64,000 nt of DNA from Ziziphus jujuba. Lineage: Eukaryota; Streptophyta; Magnoliopsida; Rosales; Rhamnaceae. Both the position numbers and the translations under genes were made by a program. The notes under the pieces are model-generated. The model worked only from the letters and a program-made list of their open reading frames with translations, searched no databases and was not told where the DNA came from. This document shows, piece by piece, positions 25,932 through 38,428 of the stretch (position 1 is the stretch's first letter; the number at the start of each line of letters is the position of its first letter). The stretch covers positions 4,859,501 through 4,923,500 of the forward strand of contig NC_083384.1 of the NCBI RefSeq assembly GCF_031755915.1, in the 5' to 3' direction.

Positions 25932-28756
25932 AGGATAAAATGAAACTTTTATTGATCAAGAAACCATATTACAAATATCATAAGGGTTTAAATGTTATTT
26001 TATTTATATTTTATTTATACTATTTTTAGGAATTTTTAAAATTATTATTTTGTATATATATATATATATATTTATGTATATTGCAAATAATAGAAAATTT
26101 TCATTAAGAGAAAGCCAAATCACATATATCACAATGAATTGATTTGAGAAGGCAATATGGACCCTTCTCAAACCAAGATTGAAAAGAGTCAATTGGCAAG
26201 TCATGAGCAACTCTACTAGCATATATACTGATAAAAAGATGACTGAAATTAAATTCATTTTAATATCCTAACTTTATAAGATTTTATAACTTTATAACCA
26301 GTGCCCTATAAAGACAATAAATTAAAAAAATGTAATTTTACTTTGGATAATCTTATACCATTATCAGCGCGGATAACCTTCCCAATGAATCAACTTAACT
26401 AAAATAATTTGTTTTTGATAAACATTAAACTGTATAACATATATATATATATATATATTTATAGAACACATACTTTATTAATAATCCATTATACGTCAAA
26501 ATGTCAAAATATCGTATTGAACTTTATATATATATATATATATATATAATACAAATTAAAGAAAATTAAGGTAATTCTATTTTCTTGTGTGAAAAAACTG
26601 TTAAAAGTTATCGCAGAATCTGATCAGCCATAATAATAATAATAATAATAAAGAAGCTAAAATAGTAAGATCACACCTTTTTCCTCTTTCCAAATTCTAC
26701 TTCAAAAATTCCAATTCATGGTACTTTTTAGCTCTATAATCAATTGCAAGCATTAAGTGTAATCAGAAAATAGTCTTTCATTGTTTATTTTTATTAGAGA
26801 AACAAATTATACTATAACAGTTTGAAACTTCAAAACTACTTTTGAAGTATATCCCACAAACAGTTTTTACAAATTAAACAAAATGAAAATTGTTCTACGA
26901 AAAGTTCGTATTACAAAGCCAAACTTTTTTTTTTTAAATCCAAAAATAGTCCCTCTTGTTTCCAGCTATAGGAATTGAGATACATATTAAAAACTAAGCT
27001 CACAATGGTTTCAGGTAATAACCACAGAAAGGAGAACATCTAATTAGATATAATGACCTCCAAATCACACAAAGCTCCAGCACATGTAATCATTAAGAAG
27101 TTCCCCCAAAAAAAAAAAAAAAAAATCACTGGAAAAAAAAGGCAGGTTTTTCCTACACAATTTTAAGACCTTGTTCATATCAGATACAATGAAAATATTT
27201 GAGAATGGAGTTTCTTCAGCATGAGACGAACATTTTATTTCTTCAAGATTTGATCTGCAAAGCTTCCTGCATTTGCCACCAATACACACAAGAAAACGAT
27301 GAGTTTAGACACAGAAGGGGATTGTATTAAAGCATTTTTTTTAGCTTTTAAAAAGGGCAGAACTGTAATGATACATAAGTTACTGAAATTTATGTGTATA
27401 TATATATATATATATATAGTTGTTTTGTTGAGACCTTGTTCTCAATATAAGGTAGATACGTGTTGATGTGTCAAATGTTGTAGGAGTCATTTCAATTAAT
27501 GAGTTAGTACTACAACCGTAGTTGGGTAAGTAGCAATCCTTAGCACTTGCCGTGTCACCAGGTGCCCAACATAATGTGGGACCTATGTTCCCAATAGATA
27601 TAGGTTGCTGAAATATATGTAATATACATTACACAGGTGTCCTAAAAAATAAGATCAAAAGATAACCATTGTGAAGTAGTGAACATGAAAAGATGAGACA
27701 ATGAAAAGGAAAAAGAAAAAAGTGTATAAATACAATATAGAAGAGAAGAAATTAGAGTACTTGGGGAGAGTAAACAAGTGGAGAGAAAATCTGCGAAGGT
27801 TAGAGATACGGAGAAGAATAAGAAATAGCAGAAGGAAAAAGAGTAGGGACTTGCAGGCAGAGAGAAAGACAAGTTTTTTCAAGTGCTTCAGTAAAATCTT
27901 AATCATATCCATGGTGTTCTCAAACTTTACTTTCCCCAAGGTCCTCAAATTCTTCATAGACTCCATCATCAAAATGAAGTTATTTAACAGTGCCTAGTTC
28001 TATCTACCTCCTCAAAATTTACAAACTAGATTCCAATAAATTTGCTAAAAACACAGATGGATTGATTGATCTCTCGCATTCTTGTAGATCCCGCATCAAC
28101 TTAGATTTATAGTAATGTTTGCAAGCAACTCTTATGACGAATTCAAGATGTTAGATTTTCACCACCAATGTCAAATAAAGCGGAAAGAACAAACCACAAA
28201 TCTTATATTCCAGTTATCCAATTAAGAGCCTGCAGATGCAACCAAAGCTCTATGAAAAGCATCTGATTCAGCAGCTCGTTCTGTCAACAATTTAAAACAG
28301 ACATCCCATTGATTATTCAACAATGCTATACCCCAGTAATTTATCCATATTCAGCATAAAATCATTCAATTTCAACTCCCAACCAACCAATCCCAACTTA
28401 CAGAGAATTCAGCTTGAACATTTTAACAAATCTCCTAGACTACTCGAATGCTGAAGTAGCCATCATTTTCCAAGATTTTCAATATATTCTTTCATCAAGA
28501 ACTCTCTGCCTATTTCTTCCATTTTCTCTCAACCTTTCTTGCTAGCCAAAAACTTCTTAGATGAGTAACTTCTCTACCACTTCCAATTAAAAGAAGTATT
28601 CAATTTTAAATTAACAAATTTAAGCAAATAAATTACCCATACAACAAATTAAATAAATCAAGCTATTAACAACCATTAGTTGCAAGCAGAGAACAAAATT
28701 TATGGAACAAAGAAAGAAAATAGAGCTTACAAGAGGAAGTGAAAAGGATTGGTTTT

Positions 28757-29109
28757 TCAAGTAGAAGGAGACAACTTCTCCAGGAGCTTCTTGTCCCTTC
28801 TTTCCATGGCCACGTCCCATAAATCATTCCCAATATGCTTCGGCTATACACCAAAACAAACAAACAAAAAAAAGAAAAAAAAAAACCACAAATTACTATT
28901 TTTTTCAAGAACCCCCATCAATTATTTTGGAAAAAAACCTATATGAAAAAGGGATCGGAGTCGGATCTACACCCTAAACGAGAAAAAGGAAAGAAAAATA
29001 CCCGGCCATGAGCGGCTTTGTGGATGTAATACTGAGCATTTCCCATCACACAAAGCATTCCCGCTATGATTCCAAGTGGAAGTACCGCTTCCAACCATAT
29101 CATCGTCAT
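28757..29109 (-). CDS. NADH dehydrogenase (complex I) subunit NDUFA1 / MWFE
   Basis: Two exons, 29109-29002 and 28843-28757, give 64 aa, close to the plant family length of about 65. The protein starts MTMIWLEAVLPLGIIAGMLC, a single membrane helix in the first 26 residues, then VMGNAQYYIHKAAHGR. Exon 2 encodes PKHIGNDLWDVAMERRDKKL and a short tail. GT (29001-29000) and AG flank the intron. MWFE is a one-helix accessory subunit of the membrane arm of mitochondrial complex I. The chosen Met directly precedes the conserved W-L-E-A; upstream in-frame Met codons would add a poly-Lys leader encoded by a CTT repeat and are probably untranslated. After the stop, CTCTT|GTAAGC (near 28731) looks like a donor, so a 3' UTR intron is possible. 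Confidence 0.92.
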
Positions 29110-31075
29110 CTTCTTCTTCTTCTTCTTCTTCTTCGATATCTCTCGTTGCCTTTCCTTGTACACTGTAATTCTGCAATCGAATCCCTTTCAACCCCATTTT
29201 AGCCCTTGTGGATCTTCTATTTTGGGCTTCCTCACCCATACCCACAAATCCATCTCTTTCGAAAAGCCCAATATACCAAATGGGTCGTTTACACACCAGT
29301 TTCAATTTGATAGAGTCAGACTCTCAGGGGCTTGCAATGCGATGAATAATTAGCCCACTTATTTTTTAGCTAAAATGGTTTTGATTATATTTTGTTTTTC
29401 TAAAAAAGGCTAGATTTTAAAAAGCAAAATAATTGCTAATTTTTTTAATTAAAAAAGAAGAAGAAGATTTGGTGGTGTATTTATTAGTTGAAAATAGAGT
29501 TAGCTTCCACAACCAATGCAAAAAGCATACACCACAAGCTTCAAAACTGGGGTAGGCACAAGCTGTCCTTATTAACCCACCCCACCATCTCTCTCCCTCC
29601 CTTCCTTCCCCACAAATCACAAGAAAATAAATAACTAAATAAATAAAAACAGCTTTATTTGCATATTAGCATTCACAATTTGGTTTTTTTTTTTTTTTTT
29701 TTTTTTTTTTCCTTCTTTGGGGGGCCAAAACAATATATTTTGGTTGACTCTTGAATTTTCTTAATATGAATTGGACGTTGGAGGACCGCCTATAATCTAA
29801 TTGCAACGCGGGCTCGACGCCTACTAATCAAACCCGCAAACAGAATAAAATTAAATGAACATAATTATTGCCATTGGAATTTTACAAGGAAAATTGTTAT
29901 TCGGTCCAATTCATTTAAAATTATAAATTATATCTTATAAAAGTACATATATAAATATATAAATATGTTTTATTTATTTATTTATGATAAGATAATATGA
30001 GTTCCAAGCTAATAATCAATTACTGCCAGCCAAATTGATAAAAAATACGAGTTGGACTGAATTTATAAGTGGGTAAAAAAAAGAAAATAAGATGATTTTG
30101 ACAGAAACAAAGTGGTGAGAGTGATATATATACAATATGAAGCATAAAAAGTGGTGAAGAAAAAATCCAAAAGAAAGAAGTTAGTCGAGAAGCACCATCC
30201 AAATACATTGGCAGCCAAATAAGAGAAGAAAAAGGCAGAAATGGATGCAAAATGCAATATGTATGGTAAATGGTAATGAAGACACTAATCTTTTGAGGAG
30301 CTAAAGGAACGACGTAGTATGGGGTTTGAAGTTGTGCAGTCTTCACGACTCCAGCTAGGCCTGCGTTGGCAACATCATTATCAATGGCCATTCGCCTTCT
30401 AAGCTTGTCTGGGACCTCCATGATCTTACACAACTTGATGTTCTGCATGCTCGACACGTGTCCACTGACTCCAATCAGACTCTCTTTTACTTCATCTTCA
30501 GTAAAAAGGCTCTCTCTCTCTCTCTCTCTCTCCCTCCTTGGTGTCTCACTTCTTCATTCACTGTGAAGTGAAAATTTTCCTGCAAAAAATCTTTTCCACC
30601 TTAATGTTTATTTTATTTTTTTCTTATTCCGCTCTTCTTCAGTCTCTAACTGACCCAAAAGACAAAAAGGGAAAATGAAAAGAGAAAAGTCCAAATGATT
30701 ATTTATTTATTCACACTTATTTAATCTTATTTGTTTTGTCTTTGGAAAACCTGCATAGACATATTAGACACAAAGGTTAAGGGTGTGAATATAAATGGAA
30801 AATTAGTGAACAAAAATAATTAAAAGATTTTCCTTTCCTTTCTGCAAAATTTCAGAGAGACCTGTCGAGACTCTTTTCTTTCTTTTTTATTCTCTCTAAT
30901 TATTATTATTTATTTATGATTTTTTTTTTATAATCTATTTTCTTCTTATTACAAACCCCCTTTATTGATGGTGCTGTGTCTCTCCTTTTTCTTCTGCAAC
31001 AACACCAATTAAAACCCTTTTTCCATCTCATTCTTTTGTTCAAATTCTCTGAGAAAAGAGCAGATAGAAAAAGCC
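29110..31075. other. spacer with the MWFE leader and the KH gene leader
   Basis: Holds the MWFE 5' leader with a (CTT)n tract (29109-29135), a long poly-T (about 29684-29710), an (AT)-rich part near 29940-30000, one doubtful ORF near 30.3 kb (listed separately), a (CT)n tract at 30509-30532, and, from about 30820, the pyrimidine-rich promoter and leader of the KH gene. Nothing else is supported. Confidence 0.5.
30299..30448 (-). CDS. doubtful small ORF, hypothetical
   Basis: The minus-strand frame reads MQNIKLCKIMEVPDKLRRRM and continues with AIDNDVANAGLAGVVKTAQL up to a VVPLAPQK segment, about 50 residues with balanced, protein-like composition. It is unlike the Phe/Ile-rich AT frames around it. 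After that the frame runs on to 30020 as low-quality hydrophobic sequence, so either a splice site is missed or the end is not real. Upstream the frame stays open, without an ATG, through a (GA)n tract to a stop near 30557. I do not recognise the family. It could be a small plant gene, one exon of a larger one, or a chance frame. Confidence 0.3.
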
Positions 31076-34000
31076 ATGTCAGGTTTGTATAATCCCAACT
31101 TCTCACCTGCCAGAGCTGCTTCTCCCCAGATTAGAAGCACCCCAGATGTTGACAGGTATACAACTTTCCGAAACTAACACTTGTTCATGAAATTAAGGTG
31201 CCCAGAACAGATATAGTATTGGCCGGCTTCTTAAAGTTTGTCCCTTTATTTGATTTTCTTGAACAAGTTTGTTGCTTTTTGATCTGTGCTTGGTTCTTGT
31301 TTGATTTTGTAGTCAGTACCTGTCAGAGTTATTAGCAGAGCATCAGAAGCTTGGACCTTTCATGCAAGTGCTTCCGATATGTAGCCGCCTCCTGAATCAA
31401 GGTTTACTTTCTTCACCCTTTCAATTTTGGATCTGGGGTTTTCTGGATTTGCCTCATTCCCTTTCTTTATATCCCTTTAACAGCATTGGTAGGCTTACCA
31501 AATGTGCTTCTTATGTTTTTAGATCCGCTTGTTTGGTATCGTTCTGTTAACCATGAAGCTTGAACTGATCAGGCATTTGTTTCTACATTTTTTTGGGTCG
31601 ACATATGTGTGGCGTATAGGCTTGATCATATGCAGATATGCGAACACTTTAATTTCAGTCAGCGTGATGTTGCATTTCTTAATTGTGGAGTTTGAAGTCT
31701 TATGTGAATTTAGGCTTGAATTTATGTCGTTTACATAATGTTAAGGACTGATATTGCATACATTTCAGTGGTTTAGATAATATGAAAGACTGGTATTATA
31801 TTCATTTGAGTGGTTTTAGTAATTGGTGAAATATTAACCTTTCATCATCAAACGGACCTGCCTTTTTGAAGTTTGAAATGTGGTAATCCATGGCTACTCA
31901 TTAGTGTCTGTGGTTCAAAGCAAATAATTTATAACAGGCTGAGGTCTGGCCATTTGCAATAGGGAGTGGATACTACTGAGATGTGATTTTGAATACCAGG
32001 GTTAGTAGCATTCACCTTATACTTCTCTGTCAAACATCAATATTAAGAATTTATCAAAGGAAAATATAAAAATGGTATATTTCATAATCCATAAGGAATG
32101 TTAATTTCAACGACCTTTATAGCATAAGACACTGCAATAGTATAGCTGGGTATTTGACTTGGCTTCACATTATCAAGGTAAGTTTTTTTGTTCTGGTAAT
32201 TTATTAGTTTAGCAAATACTTAAGTTATCAGATGTTTTGAGTACTAGAAAGTTGATGCTGTGATGAATTTGACTTAAAAATGGATGGTTAAGACAGTTCA
32301 ATTGTTGACCTTATTAAGCGTCCTTGCTCACCAGAAACATTTTTTTTTTATTGAACTTCTACTGGCTAATCCTCTTATTAGGTATCAAATCTCAAGGTGT
32401 GATCTTGTATTACACTTCAAAAATTTGGTTATAGGCTACTTCTGCTCTGGTTTTTAGTTTAATTGTTTGTTATGGTTTGTGGTTAAAATTAAATTCAAAC
32501 TAAGTAATCCTATTTCAAGTTTGCCTTGCATTTTCTGTCTTTGTCTGTTATGGTTTTTGTGAGACTGGTTCAATTCCTAATGCTGACTGCTTCTTTATAT
32601 TGCAGAGATCTTACGGGTTTCAGGCATGATGTCCAATCAAGGTTTTGGTGACTTTGACAGGCTGCGGCATAGAAGTCCTAGTCCGATGGCTTCTTCTAAC
32701 CTCATGCCAAATGTTACTGGGACGGGATTAAGCAGCTGGAATGGACTTCCTCAAGAGGTGCATGCTTCTGAATTGTTAACTTCATTATGACTTGATGTCC
32801 TTATTTTCCAGTTTTTTGGGCCTATAGCAATATTCATGTTTGTTGGTAAAAAAATGATTCTTTTTTATTTTTATTTTTCTTTCTCCATGCTTCATTCAAT
32901 AGATAAGTACATACTTGTGAGATTATAATATGTTTGTTATGTCTTCCTACAATTGGACATATGATTTAAATGTGCATGATTTGTTGTCAGTAGGCTCATT
33001 ATGATTTTTATTTAATATATTGTTATGAACTTGGGTAAATAAACCTTGTATGCAGTCTTCTTTGTGGAAGTTTATAGGATAAGAGTTGGGACTGCTGGAA
33101 TTGATTGCTACTGCCTAGATGTTGTGCAAGTATCTTCTTGGGAACGGATCTAGATTGATACAGGATTATTTGTTGGTTTTTAGAGAACATTCCAAGGATC
33201 TTGTCACCAAGGAACTTATATAACAGAAATTGCAATAAGGGCCATTCCTTTTACCTTTCTGTACGTATCTAGTCGATAAATTGGTGCAGCTGTATTGAAA
33301 GAAATAAATCCTTCCTTCAAAGTCAAACAAGGCATTTGAATTGTTTGAATTAATACTTATACTGTGCTGGCAATCATATTTGGTGAACTAACTGTTTTCT
33401 CATTGATCATGACTTGGCCATTTTTACCTTTGCTTTGCTGTTTGGTATGAGTTGCATTCTCCCAATTTCTAGTGTAAATTTGGGCTTTGATCTACAAAGT
33501 TAGCATCTAACAAGAGGATGTGATCGAAAGATACTTATGGATGAAAAAGTAAACATTTGTGCATCTTTTTCTTTTATGCAAATTGTAATTTCCATACAAA
33601 TTTTTTTTCCCCTGTTTCTTTCTCTCATTTTTCCCCCCCTATTAAATGCTAAGAATTTTGCTGACAATACCTCTTGTTACATAGCAGAGATTAAGTGGAC
33701 CTCCTGGAGTGACAATGGACTGGCAAGGTGCACCTGCGAGCCCAAGTTCATTCACTGTAAAGAGGATTTTACGTTTGGAAATTCCAGTAGATACTTATCC
33801 CAATGTAAGGTTTTCAGTAGCTAGTGTATAAAATCCTGTTTCATGGGTTGTAATGAACACATCTCACAGCGATGAATAATGTTTGTACTATAAAACTTTG
33901 TGGATATCAGTTCAATTTTGTCGGGCGACTTCTTGGACCAAGAGGTAATTCCCTGAAACGGGTTGAAGCTACTACAGGCTGCCGTGTATATATTAGAGGG

Positions 34001-35139
34001 AAAGGATCTATTAAGGATCCAGACAAGGTAACTATGGAACCGCACCATTCATTAATTATTGTTTTCACTCAGTTTAAAATAACTTGAAATGATGGGCTTT
34101 TCCAAATGGAGCTATTTAGCTGTTTGGCTGATTTGTTTGTTTGTTGAGAATGGTATTACATGCTTGTTATTTCTGTTTTTCCTTCTAATCTCAAGGAAGA
34201 GAAGCTACGAGGACGACCTGGCTATGAACACCTCAATGAACCGCTCCACATTTTAATTGAGGCTGATTTGCCTGCCAATGTAGTCGATATAAGGCTGAGA
34301 CAGGCTCAGGAAATTATAGAAGAATTGCTCAAACCTGTTGTAATCATCTACTCTGCTCCTACTTGATCTCTACTTTGAAAATTTTATATAGATTGTTATG
34401 GAAACTTTTTTTTTTTTCATGCAATTTTTGTCTTTGAACTTATTTTTCCTCTGCATAACTACTTGTATATGTCTATGGAAGAAATAGGATGAGATTAAAC
34501 TGCATGGGAGTCTCCATATATGCTTCATTCATAAAGCATAAAGTAAAGTGTGACTGGAAGCAACTTAGAGGCAATTAACAAAAATGGAAAATTTTAACTA
34601 TTTCTTCTGGAACTTTTTATAACTGATACAATTCTGCAGCTTGTGTTTGAGTAAACAGGAAGTTGATCTCATTTCCTAGTTATGGTTTTCTTGTATTTGT
34701 CTTTCCTTCTAAACTAATTCATTAGAGAATCATCTGTTAGCGAGCAGAATCAATTTCATTGTAGAAGTTATAACCCTCATATAAGATGTCAGTTAATTCA
34801 AAATGATGACAGTTAAATTTCCGGACATCAGTAATGAGTCTGGTAAAGATATCATTGTGCTGCTAGGGGTAACTTGTTGATGGATCCTGCACAACTAAAT
34901 CCTTCATAATTATATGAACAACTTAACATCTTGGTACAAGTTTTGGAGTTATCTCCTTAATTTCTTTATTTTGGTTCAACTTCCGTACACAGGACGAGTC
35001 ACAGGACTATATCAAGAGGCAGCAGTTGCGTGAATTAGCCATGCTGAATTCTAATTTCAGAGAAGAGAGCCCAGGGCCAAGTGGTAGTGTCTCTCCTTTC
35101 AATTCAAGCGGAATGAAGCGTCCGAAAACAGGCAGATGA
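31076..35139 (+). CDS. STAR/KH-domain RNA-binding protein, SPIN1-like
   Basis: Seven exons: 31076-31155, 31313-31401, 32606-32757, 33688-33804, 33911-34027, 34196-34339 and 34993-35139. They join in frame to 281 aa, the usual length of the plant KH proteins related to rice SPIN1 and Arabidopsis At3g08620 and At5g56140. The N-terminus [20 protein letters not shown] and the Qua1-like dimerisation segment [20 protein letters not shown] (about residues 29-50) are clear. The KH domain runs from about residue 147, with the RNA-binding loop [15 protein letters not shown], then [13 protein letters not shown] and [20 protein letters not shown]. The basic C-terminus KRPKTGR fits a nuclear signal. By family it binds RNA; roles in flowering or splicing are known only for relatives. 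All seven exons keep frame and no lesion was seen. Confidence 0.95.
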
Positions 35140-37426
35140 GAGTGAGCTTGTATTTTTGCCATCCTAGAACAGTTTCCAACTCTGCTCCAGAAGAAATATA
35201 TGGCTGGTAATGCCCTTGCAGTACTTGTCAGTTCAGCACAGCTACAAGAAGAATAGGCTAACAGTCCATGTTGGTGATATTTTCTGGTGCGTTTTCTTTT
35301 ATTTTGGTCTCCCTTTTATTATATTATTTTTTTTGAACCGCAACAGACACCTGGGACAAAAATGAAAAAAAAAAAAAAAAAAAATTGGAAAGGAAATTAT
35401 TTATATAGTTGGCTCTTGAGTTTTTAGGTTTGGTGAGGTCAGCTTTTTCTTTTTTGCCCCCCTGTAAACTTAATGCATTAATTGGATTTATTCTTGTGTT
35501 AGTGATATTTGAGAAGTGTGGAATATATATATATATATATATATATTAATGATGATGCAAACCATTAGAGAGACCAAAAAGAAACAATCATCGTTTTCTT
35601 AGGTATGTCATGTTCCATATTCTTTGGTTTCAGATTAATATTGGAATGTAAGTTCAGACTGGACTTATTTCTTACCTTCCCAATCTCTCAGAAGTATTTG
35701 GAAATTTTTGGTTCTGATAGAAAATCAATGCTGAACCAAGAAATAAATTGATGCTTTGAATTTGTATATTTGTTTTTGTTTATATATTTATATCAACAAG
35801 CAACAGAACCATATGGGAAGAATTCAAAGTTCAAAGTTAATGATTTGTTGTCTTTTGGGAACATTAGTTTATTTTCTTTCATTTCTGTTTTATTTTTGTT
35901 TCTGTGTTTTGGCTATTATGTTGTAAAGAGCTGTCTTAATGACCTCAAGACAGCAAAATATGCACAAACTCACGTGGGTTGGCACAGATTGCGCCTGATT
36001 GTTTGATTTATTTATTTATTCAATGTTAATATTAGTAATATTAATTATTATTTTGGTATTAAGAATGAGTTGGAGGTTTTTTCTGGTCTCCGGTTTCAGC
36101 AATTTTGTTTTTTGCTAGATGAAGATTAAGAAAGAGCAGAAAGATCTCAGCTTCCATTCAATGGTTTTTTTTTTTTTTTTTTTGGTTGGGCTTCCAACTT
36201 GTAGGATATTTGTTTCTTGTTCTTGGTCATCTTGAATTTGCTCTTGTTTATGATGGTTTTTTACATTGAAAAGAAACAAAGTGGACCTCCAAAAGCATAC
36301 GAGTGGATAATGATAATCTTTGTTTAGGATCGAAGATTGGATGAATATCCCCTCATGTCAGATTATCTACGAGTTCTCTATGAAAATGACCATCTTTGTT
36401 TAGTATCGGCACTTGGCTTCATTGAAGCATGTGTCCAAAATTACAATAAACAATAAATAAATGCATGAATTATGCAAATGAACAGTCGCATGGTCAATTA
36501 CATATCATGTTGATATTCTATGCTAAAAAGATGATGGATCAGCCAATGAGGGATATCCAAAAGGGCTTTTATTTCCTTAATACTGATTAAACTTTATAAT
36601 ACACTTCTATTATTTAAAACGGTTTCGATATTTTTAAAGTTTTCCATAAGAGTGTATAAAGTGCAAATGGTATCGCAAATGGAACTTCCAGCTTATTCAA
36701 AATATAATAATTATGTACTTATTAAAATTGTTATAACCCTTTTAATTTCAAAAACAAATAGTTTGATTGACCAATGCTATCATATTAATAGGAATTATTT
36801 ATTTTATTTTTTAAAAATAAATACCATAAATAATAGTTTTCTCACTCGGCTATTACCTTATTTGATTAGGAATATGATTAAATATGTGTGATTTTTTTTG
36901 ATGAAAATATATATAATAAAAAAAATAAAAATGGGAGACTACATATTATTTGATTAGTTTTTTTTCCCCAACAATTACAAGGTGCCTTTTTTTATTTTAT
37001 TTTTTTTAAGCATGCGTTTTTTGTTTGATAAGAAAAAGATACACATCTCTTTGCACTACAAGCTATTCGCTAATACTATCTCTCCGCTTTTTTTTTTTTC
37101 GTATCTGGTGTGCTCACATTAACCATGCATTTTCATTGCTATCTAAAATAAATAAATAAATAAATAAATAGTAAATGAAAAAGTGTTAGTTTCATTATTT
37201 TTTCTTTAAGAATAAATATGTGTAAATCATGCTTTATTTTGATGGTAAGTATTAAATAATAGTTTTTGTTTTTTTAAATGTTTACTATTACAAAAAAATA
37301 AGCTCGCTATTCGTTTAATGCAATTGGATACATTATTGAAGTGGGACATATTTTTGATGTTTACTATTACAAAAAAAAAAAAAGCACGATCGTCGTTTAC
37401 TACAATTAGATATATTAGTGAAGTAT

Positions 37427-37457
<31 letters not shown>

Positions 37458-37831
37458 CTATATATATTAATGACAATGCAAACCATTAAAGAGACTTTGA
37501 TTTTTAACTTTTAATGCTTGAATAATCTAACAAAAAATATATAGCAAATGCAGTGTGTTTATAAAAATTAATATTTTATCAATTAACATATTAATATAAC
37601 TAAAATAGTAAATTTAATTAGGTATAAACTAATCAAACAATGGCAAATAATATTTGGTCTATGTTGTTAATTTTTGTTATAAAATTAATTGCTAAAAAAT
37701 AATGAAAGGATAATTTATTAAACAAAAAGAGATGAATGATATTTCTAAAAAGCTCAAATTTAAAGTATAATTAGAATTAAGCCAAGGAGTGTACATAAAA
37801 TTTGCACTTATTTTAAAATTTTGTAATAAGA
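35140..37831. other. 3' UTR and AT-rich spacer
   Basis: The KH gene 3' UTR occupies roughly the first 350 bp. The rest is AT-rich with poly-T, (AT)n tracts at 35524-35546 and 37431-37456, and a (TAAA)n tract near 37149-37170. A block next to the two (AT)n tracts is shared: both are followed by ATTAATGA..ATGCAAACCATTA.AGAGAC. Two diverged units of about 80 bp starting GTTTACTATTACAAAAA lie at about 37281 and 37360. No gene is supported. Confidence 0.55.
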
Positions 37832-38428
37832 TTAGAAATCCCGACCAATCACATAACAAAGAAAAACAAGAAAAGGAAGAGAAATAAGGAAGAAGAAACT
37901 AATAATGTATGCGATTTCACAAAAGAAGAAGGAGGAGAAACAAGCCAAGATATTAAAAAATGCAAAATGAAGAATGGCTCCGGCCACTATGCCGGAGACC
38001 ACCAAGTCCATCGGCATCATCAGCCTCGTACTAAATTCTTCCATCACAAACAATGCACTCACTGTCACACCCACCATCTCTTTTAACACAACCTTGAACG
38101 GAATATCACGATCGCCGGTCACCATCCACCGAAATATCTGACCCATTAGGAGCCGACCCAGATGCCATACGTACTTGGACGATGAATCCTCGCCTTCGTT
38201 GCTATCTCCGTTACTCCATCGGCCGCCGTAGCCCCCGCCGTGACCGATCCCGTTGCCTGCGTTGCCTCCGGCGAATGCCAGTTGGAGTTTGCCGGGAAGG
38301 AAAATGAAGCGAGAACGGTTTTGGGATGGAGAAACGGAGGATACTGGGAATGGGTTGCTGGAGTTTCGGCGATCCGGTGGAAGAGGAGGAGAGTAACGAA
38401 GATGATGAGCTTGAGCTGTGGACGCCAT
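37832..38428 (-). CDS. short, probably plastid-targeted membrane protein (tentatively RETICULATA-like)
   Basis: Uninterrupted frame of 198 aa starting MASTAQAHHLRYSPPLPPDR. The first 50 residues are rich in Ser, Pro and Arg with almost no acidic residues, as in chloroplast transit peptides; then a Gly/Asn-rich linker (residues 54-85). Residues 86-162 read KYVWHLGRLLMGQIFRWMVT, then GDRDIPFKVVLKEMVGVTVS and MDLVVSGIVAGAILHFAFFN. This order (DRDIPFKV..KE..GV followed by an S..V.G.IL.F helix) recalls the DUF3411/RETICULATA family, but it is much shorter than those proteins. The last 36 residues are Phe/Leu-rich and may be intron or divergent sequence. I chose the Met at 38428 because the upstream Met at 38515 would put a hydrophobic stretch before the transit peptide. 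It could be a truncated paralogue or an incomplete gene model. Confidence 0.55.
   Translation of the reverse strand: MASTAQAHHLRYSPPLPPDRRNSSNPFPVSSVSPSQNRSRFIFLPGKLQLAFAGGNAGNGIGHGGGYGGRWSNGDSNEGEDSSSKYVWHLGRLLMGQIFRWMVTGDRDIPFKVVLKEMVGVTVSALFVMEEFSTRLMMPMDLVVSGIVAGAILHFAFFNILACFSSFFFCEIAYIISFFFLISLPFLVFLCYVIGRDF

Larger units (their letters stand above)
23969..28756. other. AT-rich spacer with homopolymer tracts; no gene supported
   Basis: Contains the DUF1191 3' UTR (to about 24300), two long poly-G tracts (listed separately), (AT)n tracts near 25683-25702, 26054-26070, 26439-26458, 26525-26548 and 27399-27418, and a 20-bp direct repeat GACAAATAATTAATGTTCCA at about 24916 and 24968. Frames at 27655-27972 (-) and 27701-27997 (+) overlap each other, are Phe/Lys-rich and are not supported. 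The part nearest 28750 may hold a 3' UTR intron of the MWFE gene. Confidence 0.5.

Noticed and set aside
27655..27997. Frames on both strands (105 and 98 codons)
   Set aside because: They occupy the same DNA, are Phe/Leu- or Lys/Arg-rich from AT- and A-rich sequence, and show no family.
28967..29305. 112-codon minus frame with an acidic Glu/Asp run
   Set aside because: Out-of-frame reading over the MWFE exon and its CTT repeat; the MWFE frame is clearly the real one.
36652..36891. 79-codon frame on the + strand
   Set aside because: Ile/Asn/Tyr-rich translation typical of random AT-rich DNA.
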